In this document: piece after piece, positions 43,866 to 52,611 of the stretch | Position numbering within the stretch: the stretch's first letter is position 1 | Layout: every line of letters starts with the position of its first letter | NCBI GenBank assembly: GCA_947588275.1 | Contig: CANPYJ010000005.1 | Coordinates: forward strand, 1-54,411 | From: an uncultured Alphaproteobacteria bacterium | GTDB taxonomy: Bacteria > Pseudomonadota > Alphaproteobacteria > RF32 > CAG-239 | Direction: 5' to 3' | DNA: 54,411 nucleotides | Program-made: the position numbers and the translations under genes | Notes under the pieces: generated by a model | Told to the model about the DNA's origin: nothing | Seen by the model: only the letters and a program-made list of their open reading frames with translations | Database searches by the model: none

Positions 43866-44924
43866 GTGTGGAAAGTGCTAAAAAATTTCTGTGTTGTCTT
43901 ATTGTTGTTGCTTGTTTCAAGCAGTTGGGCGCAAGCGGCCGACGAACGCTTTGCGGTGGAAATCAACGTTGATGTGACCGATGCCAATGCCGCGGCGGCG
44001 CGTCAGCGGGCTATGAACGAGGCTAACCGTGCGGCCGTGGCGGCGGTGGCGCGGCGAATCACCACGCAGGCCGGCGCCGAAAAACTGGCGGCCATGACTG
44101 ACGAACAACTGGTTAACTTTATCAAAGAAGTTTCCGTGATTGATGAAAAACGTTCGTCGGTTCGCTATATGGCCAGTTTGCGCGTGGTCTTAAATGAGGA
44201 CATTTTGGTCGAATACATGAAAGAGCGCAATATACCGGTGATGGCGCAGTCGGGCGGCCAAATACTGGTGGTGCCGATATTCCGCGAGTTTAGTTCGGAT
44301 GCGCCGCTGTTGTGGGAGAGCGCCAATATGTGGAAACAGGCCTGGGATCAGGCGCCTCAGACCGGTTCGGTCAGACTGGTGTCGCTGCCGGCCACCGGTG
44401 ACAACTATGCGGCGATGGACGCTCATAAGGCCATGACCATGGACAGCGCGGCGCTTGACAGGCTTATGCGTCTGAACAACGCCGAAGATGTCTATGTGCT
44501 GGATGCGGTATATGACGGTATAGACGGTTTGCTGGTGCATGCGGTGTCTTCCAGCGGCGACAATCGTACGATTAAGGTGGCCGGAGCCCGAAGTTCGGGG
44601 ATGGAACTGTTTGCCAAAGCGGTGGAGGAAGTGCGCGCTGAACTCGAAAACCGGATTATGCAGCAAAACATTACCGAATCCGCACAGGAAGACGCGATCG
44701 TGTCTATTTATGAATTTGCGCGGCTTCAGGATTGGGTGGCCGTTGAAAAAGCCATAAAAACGCTGCCGAATGTCAAACATCTTGACGTTCAGGCGCTGGG
44801 AGCCGGACAAGTGCAGTTTAAGCTTTTTTACGGCGGATCGTTTGATAAATTGCAGCAGGCTTTGCACGGACGGTCATTGCGGTTGGTTGAACAAGACAAC
44901 TTTTATACTCTGGAAAAATACTAG
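43866..44924 (+). CDS. DUF2066 domain protein, exported
   Basis: The 352-residue protein has a Sec signal peptide (LKNFCVVLLLLLVSSSWAQA) and a mature part of the DUF2066 type, starting FAVEINVDVTDANAAAARQRAMNEANRAA. Its function is unknown; it is usually encoded next to the PerM/AI-2E transporter, as here (10 bp gap). The start is a GTG at 43866, directly after the ndk stop; a second GTG at 43875 is also possible. It probably works in the periplasm. Confidence 0.82.
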   Translation: MWKVLKNFCVVLLLLLVSSSWAQAADERFAVEINVDVTDANAAAARQRAMNEANRAAVAAVARRITTQAGAEKLAAMTDEQLVNFIKEVSVIDEKRSSVRYMASLRVVLNEDILVEYMKERNIPVMAQSGGQILVVPIFREFSSDAPLLWESANMWKQAWDQAPQTGSVRLVSLPATGDNYAAMDAHKAMTMDSAALDRLMRLNNAEDVYVLDAVYDGIDGLLVHAVSSSGDNRTIKVAGARSSGMELFAKAVEEVRAELENRIMQQNITESAQEDAIVSIYEFARLQDWVAVEKAIKTLPNVKHLDVQALGAGQVQFKLFYGGSFDKLQQALHGRSLRLVEQDNFYTLEKY

Positions 44925-44934
44925 GAGACACTCT

Positions 44935-45996
44935 ATGACTGCAGCCCTCAAGACAAACCGCAACTGGACGATTTGGTTGGGTCTGTTTGTGCTTTTTGCC
45001 GCGGCGATATATGTGCTGCGCTCGGTTCTGATGCCTTTTGCGGCCGGCATTATTATCGGTTATCTGCTCGATCCGTGGGCTTCAAAGTTTGAAAAATGGG
45101 GACTGAATCGAACTTGGGCCACGATTTTGACCATGTTTTTGCTGGTGATGGTGTTGGTTCCGGCGCTGATGGCGCTGGTCGGCATCATCGACAGTCAGCT
45201 GGGACATTTTTTAAATGTGCTGCCGCAGTATCTGGCTTCGTTTGCCAAAAAAATCGAGCCGGTTTTGGCCGGCGCACAGGAGCGGTTTCCGATGTTGGAA
45301 GCCGATAAAATCCGCGAAGCTCTGCGAGCCAATGCCGGCAATACGTTGCGAGTGGCCGGAAAACTGTTGCGGCGTTTGGTCAGCGGCGGGTTTGCGGTGG
45401 TCAACGTCGTCTCGCTGCTGATGATTACGCCGGTGGTTGCTTTTTATATGTTGCGCGATTGGGATAAATTTGTACATAAAGTTGATGGGTTGCTGCCGAA
45501 ATCGTCTAAAAAGTCAATCGAAAAACAGGCCAAAGAAATTGACCGTATTTTGTCATCGTTTATTCGCGGGCAGCTTTCAGTCTGCGTGCTGTTGGGTTCA
45601 TTTTATGCTCTGGGTCTTTATTTTGTCGGGCTGGATTTGGGAATCTTGGTCGGATTTATGGCCGGCATTATTTCGTTTATTCCGTATGTCGGAACGATTT
45701 TCGGTTTTATCGTCAGTATGGCGATTGCGTTTGCACAGTTTGATACTCTGGGACCGGTGCTGCAGGTGGTCGGCGTGTTTTTGGTCGGACAGTTTATCGA
45801 AGGCAATTTCCTGACGCCGAATTTGGTCGGCGATTCGGTCGGGCTGCATCCGGTCTGGATTATGTTTGCTCTGCTGGCCGGCGGCGTTTTGCTCGGCTTT
45901 TTGGGGCTGATGATTGCAGTTCCGGTGGCCGCCATCATCGGTGTGCTGGTTCGCCACGCAATAGAAAATTATAAAGCCAGTTCTTTGTATGAGTAG
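44935..45996 (+). CDS. AI-2E/PerM family membrane transporter
   Basis: The 353-residue inner-membrane protein has about eight membrane segments. It carries the family phrases NRTWATILTMFLLV, FYMLRDWDKFV and, near the C-terminus, FIEGNFLTPNLVGDSVGLHPVWIMFALLAGG. The family includes TqsA (AI-2 export) and Na+/H+ antiporters, so the substrate is open. The ATG at 44935 follows TAGGAGA; the longer track start overlaps the upstream gene and is not needed. Confidence 0.9.
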   Translation: MTAALKTNRNWTIWLGLFVLFAAAIYVLRSVLMPFAAGIIIGYLLDPWASKFEKWGLNRTWATILTMFLLVMVLVPALMALVGIIDSQLGHFLNVLPQYLASFAKKIEPVLAGAQERFPMLEADKIREALRANAGNTLRVAGKLLRRLVSGGFAVVNVVSLLMITPVVAFYMLRDWDKFVHKVDGLLPKSSKKSIEKQAKEIDRILSSFIRGQLSVCVLLGSFYALGLYFVGLDLGILVGFMAGIISFIPYVGTIFGFIVSMAIAFAQFDTLGPVLQVVGVFLVGQFIEGNFLTPNLVGDSVGLHPVWIMFALLAGGVLLGFLGLMIAVPVAAIIGVLVRHAIENYKASSLYE

Positions 45997-46054
45997 GTTT
46001 TGGGTTTTGAAAAACATTGGAAAAAAAGCCGCCGTTCTTAAGACTTAATTAAAT

Positions 46055-46084
46055 TTGCACTGTTATAGTCAAAACAACTATAAC
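46055..46084 (+). promoter_or_regulatory. Palindrome and promoter-like elements ahead of the dcw cluster
   Basis: A perfect inverted repeat, GTTATAGT-N7-ACTATAAC (46062-46084), lies 16 bp before the mraY ATG. TTGCAC (46055-46060) and TATAAC (46079-46084) stand 18 bp apart, but this would leave only a ~10-base leader; the left arm also contains a TATAGT -10-like box. A repressor site overlapping the promoter is likely. No MraZ box (GTGGG repeats) is seen. Confidence 0.45.
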
Positions 46085-46100
46085 CTTTTGAGAGCGGAAA

Positions 46101-47177
46101 ATGCTGCATTGTCTTTTTGAATTTTGGCCGCAGGCCGGTGTCATTGACACGGTTTATGCACGCTGTTTTATGGCTTTTTTTACGGCGTTGGTTTTGGCAC
46201 TTTGTCTGGGCGGACGCTTGATTGAATGTTTGCATCGTCATCAAAAAAAGGGACAGCCCATCCGCGAAAACGGGCCACAAACTCATCTGCTGACCAAAAA
46301 AGGCACACCGACCATGGGCGGAATTTTAATTTTGGGCAGTGCGCTGGCAGCCATTTTGTTGTGTGCCGATTTGGCTAATCCTTTGGTCTGGGTGGCGGTT
46401 GCCGTGCTGGCGGTCTATGGTTTTGTGGGAGCGGTTGACGATTATACCAAAGTCACCAAACAAACGGCCAATGCCATGACGGCCAAAATGAAACTGCTGC
46501 TGCAGTTTGTTACGGCGTTAGCGGCGGTTTTGGTCATTTCGTATGAAATGCCGGCAGAAACCCGATTTGTTTTAACATTTCCGTATTTTGCCGATTTGTC
46601 TTTGGATTTGCTGTGGTTCTATGTGCCATTTGCCATGGTGGTGATTGCCGGCGCTTCAAATGCGGTCAATTTGAGTGACGGGCTTGACGGGCTGGCGTCC
46701 GGCCTGATGATTATCGCCCTGCCGGTGTTTATGCTGATTGCGTGCATCTGCGGCACGGATTGGGCGGCGGATTTTTATGTGATGCCGGTTCCTCGTGCTG
46801 CCGAAGTGGCTGTTACCTGCGCCGCGGTCATCGGCGGATGTTTGGGCTTTTTGTGGTTTAATGCCGCGCCGGCCAAAGTGTTTATGGGGGATACGGGCTC
46901 GCTGGCCTTGGGAGCTTATCTCGGCACGGTGGCCGTGATGCTAAAACATGAGATTTTGCTTGCGATTGTCGGGTTTGTTTTTGTGGCTGAAGCGTTGTCG
47001 GTGATGATACAGGTTTATTGGTTTCGGCATACCGGCGGACGGCGTTTTTTCAAAATGGCACCGCTGCATCATCATTTTGAACAATGCGGCTGGCCGGAAA
47101 CGCGCGTGGTTATACGGTTTTGGATTGTCGGAATAATTTTGGCGGTCATCGGCTTGCTGGCCATTCGTGGCAGATAA
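46101..47177 (+). CDS. mraY: Phospho-N-acetylmuramoyl-pentapeptide transferase MraY
   Basis: MraY makes lipid I in the inner membrane. It has about ten membrane segments and the family motifs VDDYTKVTK (near residue 112), ASNAVNLSDGLDGLASG, NAAPAKVFMGDTGSLALGA (near 255-273) and PLHHHFE (near 320). The length of 358 is normal. First gene of the cluster in this window; murE and murF, normally just upstream, are absent. Confidence 0.96.
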   Translation: MLHCLFEFWPQAGVIDTVYARCFMAFFTALVLALCLGGRLIECLHRHQKKGQPIRENGPQTHLLTKKGTPTMGGILILGSALAAILLCADLANPLVWVAVAVLAVYGFVGAVDDYTKVTKQTANAMTAKMKLLLQFVTALAAVLVISYEMPAETRFVLTFPYFADLSLDLLWFYVPFAMVVIAGASNAVNLSDGLDGLASGLMIIALPVFMLIACICGTDWAADFYVMPVPRAAEVAVTCAAVIGGCLGFLWFNAAPAKVFMGDTGSLALGAYLGTVAVMLKHEILLAIVGFVFVAEALSVMIQVYWFRHTGGRRFFKMAPLHHHFEQCGWPETRVVIRFWIVGIILAVIGLLAIRGR

Positions 47178-47189
47178 AGGGGAGGTAAA

Positions 47190-48320
47190 GTGATTGCTTT
47201 TTCGCGCAACAGCCGCAGCATGCTGGCTAATTGGTGGTGGACGGTAGACAAATATTTACTGTTTTCCGTTTGCGCGATTATGATTATCGGTGCGTTTTTG
47301 AATTTTTCGGCCTCGCCGGCGGTGGCCAATCGCATTTCGGTCAGCAGTTTTCATTTTATCAAGCGGCAGTTTGTGTTTTTGCCGATGGCCGGGGCGGTGA
47401 TGTTGCTGCTTTCCATGCAGGGGCTGAAGTTTATTCGGCGCACGGCGGTGGTCGGTTATATTGTGACGGTGGGGTTGATGGCAGCCACTTTGTTTTGGGG
47501 CAACGAGGTCAAAGGCGCCAGTCGGTGGATTGACATCGGACCGTTTTCGCTGCAGCCGTCCGAGTTTGTAAAACCGACGTTTATCGTGGTGGCGGCCTGG
47601 TTGTTTGAGGGACAAAAGCGATATACCGATTTTCCGGGCAATGCCTTGTCGGTCGGGTTATTTGCGTTTACGCTGTTTTTGTTGTTGCTGCAGCCCGATG
47701 TCGGAATGTCAATCGTGGTGACGTTGATTTGGGCATTTCAGTTCTTTTTGGCCGGATTGCCGCTGTGGATCGTGTTTGCCTTGGGCGGCGCAGGTGTGGC
47801 GGCTTTGGGCGGCGCTTATTTGATTTATCCGCATGTGCAGGCACGATTTCAGCAGTTTTTGGCTTCGGAAAACAATCTGAGCTATCAGGTCAAAAAAGCT
47901 ATGGAAGCATTTGAAAACGGAGGTTTTTGGGGCGTCGGTCCGGGGGAGGGCGTGGTCAAAATGCATATTCCCGATGCTCATACGGATTTTATTTTTGCGG
48001 TGGCGGCGGAAGAATACGGAATGTTTTTGTGCTTGGTGATTGTGGCTTTGTATGCGGCGATAGTGGTGCGAACGTTGCTGATTTCATGCAAAGATCATAA
48101 TCTATTTATTATTTTGGCGGCATCGGGCTTGGCCGCAAGTTTCGGGTTGCAGGGGATTGTCAATATGGCTTCGGCTCTGCATCTGATTCCCACCAAGGGT
48201 ATGACGCTGCCGCTGATTTCTTATGGCGGTTCGTCGTTGCTGGCCGTTGCTTTAGGGTTGGGAATGCTGCTGGCCATTACGCGCAAAAATGTACATGCGG
48301 AGGAACGTGATGAAGGCTGA
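47190..48320 (+). CDS. ftsW: Cell-division SEDS glycosyltransferase FtsW
   Basis: FtsW is the septal peptidoglycan polymerase of the SEDS family with about ten membrane helices. Signatures are GASRWIDIGPFSLQPSEFVKP, LLQPDVGMS and, near the end, LPLISYGGSSLLAVALGLG. The start is GTG with a strong GGGGAGG site. It follows mraY by 12 bp; murD, which usually stands between, is missing. It overlaps murG by 11 bases. Confidence 0.95.
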   Translation: MIAFSRNSRSMLANWWWTVDKYLLFSVCAIMIIGAFLNFSASPAVANRISVSSFHFIKRQFVFLPMAGAVMLLLSMQGLKFIRRTAVVGYIVTVGLMAATLFWGNEVKGASRWIDIGPFSLQPSEFVKPTFIVVAAWLFEGQKRYTDFPGNALSVGLFAFTLFLLLLQPDVGMSIVVTLIWAFQFFLAGLPLWIVFALGGAGVAALGGAYLIYPHVQARFQQFLASENNLSYQVKKAMEAFENGGFWGVGPGEGVVKMHIPDAHTDFIFAVAAEEYGMFLCLVIVALYAAIVVRTLLISCKDHNLFIILAASGLAASFGLQGIVNMASALHLIPTKGMTLPLISYGGSSLLAVALGLGMLLAITRKNVHAEERDEG

Positions 48321-49431
48321 AAACACTAAACCTTTAATTATTTTGACGGCCGGCGGTACCGGCGGCCACGTCTATCCGGCTGAAGCTTTGGCGGAAGAAA
48401 TGGAAAAACGCGGTTATCGTTTGATGTTGGTGACGGACAAGCGCGGTAAAGACAATTATAAGGGACGTTTGGGCCAGATGCCCAATCGCGCGGTTTGTTC
48501 CGGCGGGGTGATGGGAAAGTCCGTTTGGTATAAAGGATTAAGTCTGTTTAAAATCGGGTTCGGTGTGCTTCAGGCTATTGAGATTTTGATTCACGAAAAA
48601 CCACAGTGCGTCGTCGGATTTGGCGGTTATGCCTCGTTTCCGGCCTGCATGGGAGCAATTTTGACCGGCGTGCCGCTGGTGATTCACGAGCAAAATTCGG
48701 TTATGAGTCGAACCAATCGGTTTTTGAGTAAATATGCAGCGCTCACGGCACAGAGTTTTCGACGGGTGAAATATGCCGTGTCCGAAGTTAAAAATGTGGT
48801 GTGCGGAATGCCGGTGCGGGCGGCAATCGTGGATGCGGCGACCAAGCCTTATCCTAAATTGGAAGATGGCGGAAAAATGCAAATTTTGGTCTTGGGCGGC
48901 AGTCAGGGAGCCAGAGTTTTTGCGCAGACCGTGCCGGAGGCGGTTAAGCTGTTGCCGGGTGAACTGCGGCAGCGACTGCGGATTTATCAGCAATGTCGTG
49001 CTGACGAAGAAGATGAAATTATGAGAGCGTATGTCGGCACGGGAGTGGAACTGACGGTGCGGCATTTCTTTGACAATATGGCGGAGCTTTATGCTAATTC
49101 GCATATTGTTATCTCGCGTTCCGGCGCTTCGTCGGTGTCGGAGATTGCGGTGGTCGGCGTTCCATCAATTTTGGTGCCGCTGCCGACGGCGGCCGATGAC
49201 CACCAGACCACCAATGCCGCGGAGATAGCGGCGGCCGGTGCCGGTGTGGTGGTGGCGCAAAGAGATTTTGTGCCGGCTAAATTAGAGCAGATTTTGGAAG
49301 ATTGGAGCAAGGATTATCCGCGTTTGCAAAAAATGTCCAAGGCTGCTCAAAATGCGGCTTTTCCTGATGCTGCCAAGCGTTTGGCCGACGCAGTGGAAGA
49401 ACAAATAAAACAAGCTGAACAAAGGAGGTAA
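48310..49431 (+). CDS. murG: UDP-GlcNAc:lipid I transferase MurG
   Basis: MurG adds GlcNAc to lipid I to form lipid II at the inner face of the membrane. The 373-residue protein shows the glycine-rich GGTGGHVYPAEALAEE near residue 15, VLGGSQGARVF at the start of the C-terminal domain, and the donor site SRSGASSVSE. The ATG at 48310 has GGAGG upstream inside ftsW; the track start is seven codons earlier. Confidence 0.97.
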   Translation: MKAENTKPLIILTAGGTGGHVYPAEALAEEMEKRGYRLMLVTDKRGKDNYKGRLGQMPNRAVCSGGVMGKSVWYKGLSLFKIGFGVLQAIEILIHEKPQCVVGFGGYASFPACMGAILTGVPLVIHEQNSVMSRTNRFLSKYAALTAQSFRRVKYAVSEVKNVVCGMPVRAAIVDAATKPYPKLEDGGKMQILVLGGSQGARVFAQTVPEAVKLLPGELRQRLRIYQQCRADEEDEIMRAYVGTGVELTVRHFFDNMAELYANSHIVISRSGASSVSEIAVVGVPSILVPLPTAADDHQTTNAAEIAAAGAGVVVAQRDFVPAKLEQILEDWSKDYPRLQKMSKAAQNAAFPDAAKRLADAVEEQIKQAEQRR

Positions 49432-49432
49432 A

Positions 49433-50359
49433 ATGCTCGGGTTTGGCAAAAAGAAAAACGCTTTGATGCGGTTGCTGCCGGATGTGCGGGGCAAATATCT
49501 GGCAGACGTGTTGATGGCAAGACATACTTGGTTTGCCGTGGGCGGTCCGGCCGAAGTGATGTATCTGCCCGCCGATGAAGACGATTTGAGTTGGTTTTTG
49601 AAAGCCAAGCCTTATAATCTGCCGGTTGCGGTGGTCGGCGGCGGGTCTAATTTGCTGGTGCGCGACGGCGGTATTCCGGGGGTGGTCATTAAGTTGGACA
49701 ATCCGCATTTTAAACAGTGGCGGCTGGACGAAGGCGGGGAAATTACCTGCGGTGCCGGAATGCGCAATGCCGACCTTAAGAAAATTATGTTGGACAACAA
49801 GTTCGGCGGGTTGGAATTTTTGGTTTCCATTCCCGGGCATTTGGGCGGCGCCGTCAAAACAAACGCCGGATGTTTCGGCAAGGAGCTCAAAGATGTGTTG
49901 AAGCGCGCCACAATCATCAACGGCGAAGGCGAAGTGCGCGAAGTTCCGGCAGCCGATTTGTCGCTTTCATACCGAGCCAGCGTGTTTCCCGAAGACTGGA
50001 TCGTGACGGCGTTGACGTTCAACATTGTGCCTCAGGCGCCGGAGGAAACTCTCAAAATCATTAATGAGCAAAAGGAATATCGTCTTAAAAGTCAACCGCA
50101 CAATGTGCGCACCGCCGGTTCAACATTCAAAAATCCGGAAGGGCTGCGTGCATGGGAGCTCATCAAAAAATCCGGCTGCGCCGATTTGCGCGTCAATGGA
50201 GCTGCGGTTTCGGACAAACATTGCAATTTTTTGGTCAATACCGGAAACGCCACGGCGCATGATATTGAAACATTGGGCGAAATGATTATTCAAAAAGTTA
50301 AGGAGGAAACTTCCATAACGCTTGAATGGGAAATTAAACGCATGGGAATTCACAAATAA
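49433..50359 (+). CDS. murB: UDP-N-acetylenolpyruvoylglucosamine reductase MurB
   Basis: MurB reduces the enolpyruvyl group to form UDP-MurNAc, using FAD and NADPH. FAD-binding phrases (AVVGGGSNLLVRDGG), IPGHLGGAVKTNAGCFGKE, the catalytic SYRASVF and GSTFKNPEG mark it as a type II MurB. It has 308 residues, with AAAGGAGG before the ATG, two bases after murG. murC is normally between murG and murB and is missing here. Confidence 0.96.
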   Translation: MLGFGKKKNALMRLLPDVRGKYLADVLMARHTWFAVGGPAEVMYLPADEDDLSWFLKAKPYNLPVAVVGGGSNLLVRDGGIPGVVIKLDNPHFKQWRLDEGGEITCGAGMRNADLKKIMLDNKFGGLEFLVSIPGHLGGAVKTNAGCFGKELKDVLKRATIINGEGEVREVPAADLSLSYRASVFPEDWIVTALTFNIVPQAPEETLKIINEQKEYRLKSQPHNVRTAGSTFKNPEGLRAWELIKKSGCADLRVNGAAVSDKHCNFLVNTGNATAHDIETLGEMIIQKVKEETSITLEWEIKRMGIHK

Positions 50360-50361
50360 CA

Positions 50362-51240
50362 ATGGCAGGCGAGGCAAACAAAGATTCATCCGCCCAGTCG
50401 GCCGCCGACAACGGCGTTCTGCGGCCCAAAAAAGAGTGGCCGCGCCGTTTGGCCGGAACCGTTGCAGTGTTGGCGCTGATTTGGTTGTTGGCAGGGCTGA
50501 TTTTGACGCTCAAGAACGATTGGGTCAATAAGCAACTTATCGAATGGCGCGATCAGTTTTATGATTGGTGCGGTGATCAGGGAATGGTGTTGCAGGATAT
50601 CATCATCAGCGGCCGCGAACGTACGACCAAACAAGAAATTATGCAGGCGCTGGGTTTGGATCGCGGTGCCAATATGCTCAAAATAGACGTCTATCGGCTT
50701 AAAGAGCAGTTGGAAAGTCTGCCTTGGGTTAAAGAAGCATCGGTCAGACGCGGCTTCTTGCCGAATGTTTTGATGATTTCGGTGGAGGAGAAGCAAGTCA
50801 AGGCCATCTGGCAACTTAACGAAAAATTTTATCCGCTGGATGCCGAGGGCAAGGTAGTCGATGCCGATTTTCGCGTCAGCGAGCCTATTTTGCTGATTGT
50901 CGGCGCCGGCGCACCGGAAAATTTTGCGGCATTGTTTGCTGCTTTGAAAGAAGGCGGAGAAAATTATCTGCCGCGAATTAAGGTGGCCAATTTTATATCC
51001 GGCCGGCGGTGGAATCTTATTCTTGATGACATCCGCGGCGGGGTGACGGTCAAACTGCCAGAAGAAAATATCGGTGAGGCGTGGAAAAAATTGGTGAAAT
51101 TGGATGAAACTAAAGGAATTTTTAAACGTAAATTAACCATCATCGATTTAAGATTACCTGATAAGATTGTGGTTAAACTGCGTCGCGAGGGCAAAGGAAA
51201 ACCACCTAAACTTACGCCTGTTGTCGAACATAAACTTTAG
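50362..51240 (+). CDS. ftsQ: Cell-division protein FtsQ
   Basis: FtsQ is a bitopic inner-membrane divisome protein. It has a cytoplasmic N-terminus, one membrane helix (AGTVAVLALIWLLAGLILTL, about 33-52), and a periplasmic POTRA domain (DIIISGRERTTKQEIMQAL, about 75-145) followed by the FtsQ beta domain. The length of 292 is normal for alphaproteobacteria. It starts two bases after murB; the ddl gene commonly found between them is absent. Confidence 0.93.
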   Translation: MAGEANKDSSAQSAADNGVLRPKKEWPRRLAGTVAVLALIWLLAGLILTLKNDWVNKQLIEWRDQFYDWCGDQGMVLQDIIISGRERTTKQEIMQALGLDRGANMLKIDVYRLKEQLESLPWVKEASVRRGFLPNVLMISVEEKQVKAIWQLNEKFYPLDAEGKVVDADFRVSEPILLIVGAGAPENFAALFAALKEGGENYLPRIKVANFISGRRWNLILDDIRGGVTVKLPEENIGEAWKKLVKLDETKGIFKRKLTIIDLRLPDKIVVKLRREGKGKPPKLTPVVEHKL

Positions 51241-51250
51241 GACAGATGTT

Positions 51251-52510
51251 ATGGCCGTGCGCTCGTTTAATAAAACTATGACAATAGCCGCTTTGGATAT
51301 CGGTTCGTCCAAGGTCTGCTGCGTGATTGCCAGAGTGTCGCGAGATGAGCGGATAAATGTCATCGGCTATGGCTACAATGCTTCCAAAGGCATCAAAAAC
51401 GGCATTGTTTCGGATATTAATCAGGCCACGCTTTCGGTCGGCAATGCGGTTGATGCGGCGGAGCAAATGGCCAACGCCCATATTGATCGGGTGATTGTGA
51501 ATATCTCCGGCGACAAGATTAAGAGCGTTATCAAAGATTCGACCATACAACTTAACAAAAACCGTCCGGTCAACGAAAGCGATTTGATTAAGGTGATTGA
51601 CAAAGGAATTCACAAAATCAATGTCGAGGGCTGTGAACTGATACACTGTCTGCCGACCAACTATCGTTTGGATGGCGGCGAGGCAATTAAGGATCCTCGC
51701 AATATCTTTGGCGAAACACTGTCGGTCAACATCTTGCTTGGGCTGGTTCCGGACATTATGTATCGTAACGTGGTTTCGGTGATCGAAAACGCCAGGCTCG
51801 GCATCGAGGGTAAAACATTTTCACCTTATGCCTCGGGACTGGCTTGTTTGGTTGATGATGAACGCGAGCTGGGAGCAACCATTATTGACATGGGCGGCGG
51901 AACGACTTCGATCGCCAGTTTCAGGCACGGCTATCCGGTGTACTTTGCCTCGTTGCCGGTCGGCGGCAACAACGTAACCAATGATATTGCCTATGGGCTG
52001 ACAACCTCGTTTTCGCACGCTGAACGGCTCAAAACATTGCATGGTTGCGCGTTTTTGAGCACGCAGGATCAGGAAGAAACAATCAATGTCTATCCGGTGG
52101 GCGAAGAAGACGACAGCAGTATCAAACAAATTCCGCGGGCCGAGCTTATTCGCATTATTACGCCGCGGATTGAAGAAACTTTTGAAATGGTCAATGCCAA
52201 ATTGGCCGAGGCCGGTCTGAAAAACATATCGAGTCATCGAGTGGTGTTGACGGGCGGCGCCTCGCAGTTGGCCGGCGTGCAAGAGATTGCCGGTATGGTT
52301 TTGGACAAGCAGGTGCGGCTGGGACGACCGAAAAATATTTTGAATTTGCCCGATATTTTATATGGGCCGGCATTTTCAAGTTGTGTTGGCATGTTGTTGT
52401 TTGCTCATGTCGCGGCTGAAAAACGTCCCGGAAAAATTGTCAACAAACCGACATACGGCGGCGACGGCGCTTTTGCAAAAGTCGTTTCATGGTTCAAACA
52501 AAATTTTTAG
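51251..52510 (+). CDS. ftsA: Cell-division protein FtsA
   Basis: FtsA is an actin-like protein that tethers FtsZ to the membrane. The nucleotide-binding signatures ALDIGSSKVCCVIAR, IIDMGGGTTSIA and VVLTGGASQLAGVQEIA are present. The end, with a short amphipathic AFAKVVSWFKQNF, is the usual membrane-targeting tail. The ATG at 51251 has TAGGACAG upstream and starts 10 bp after ftsQ; the track start lies within ftsQ. Length 419. Confidence 0.96.
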   Translation: MAVRSFNKTMTIAALDIGSSKVCCVIARVSRDERINVIGYGYNASKGIKNGIVSDINQATLSVGNAVDAAEQMANAHIDRVIVNISGDKIKSVIKDSTIQLNKNRPVNESDLIKVIDKGIHKINVEGCELIHCLPTNYRLDGGEAIKDPRNIFGETLSVNILLGLVPDIMYRNVVSVIENARLGIEGKTFSPYASGLACLVDDERELGATIIDMGGGTTSIASFRHGYPVYFASLPVGGNNVTNDIAYGLTTSFSHAERLKTLHGCAFLSTQDQEETINVYPVGEEDDSSIKQIPRAELIRIITPRIEETFEMVNAKLAEAGLKNISSHRVVLTGGASQLAGVQEIAGMVLDKQVRLGRPKNILNLPDILYGPAFSSCVGMLLFAHVAAEKRPGKIVNKPTYGGDGAFAKVVSWFKQNF

Positions 52511-52535
52511 TCGCCGTTTCAAAAAAATTATCAGC

Positions 52536-52593
52536 TTGGTAACCAAACCTTAAGGTATTGGATATTATCCTATATCCAAATGAAATTTTGGAT
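52536..52593 (+). promoter_or_regulatory. Palindrome-rich ftsZ leader with alternative hairpins
   Basis: Four inverted repeats lie in under 60 bp: TTGGT-A-ACCAA (52536-52546), ACCTTAAGGT (52547-52556), TTGGATAT-N6-ATATCCAA (52558-52579) and ATCCAAA-N6-TTTGGAT (52574-52593). The last two share ATCCAA and cannot both form. They stand 20-75 bp ahead of the ftsZ ATG and could act as operators or as a structured switch in the messenger. Confidence 0.5.
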
Positions 52594-52611
52594 TTGGGAG
52601 TAAGAATTACA

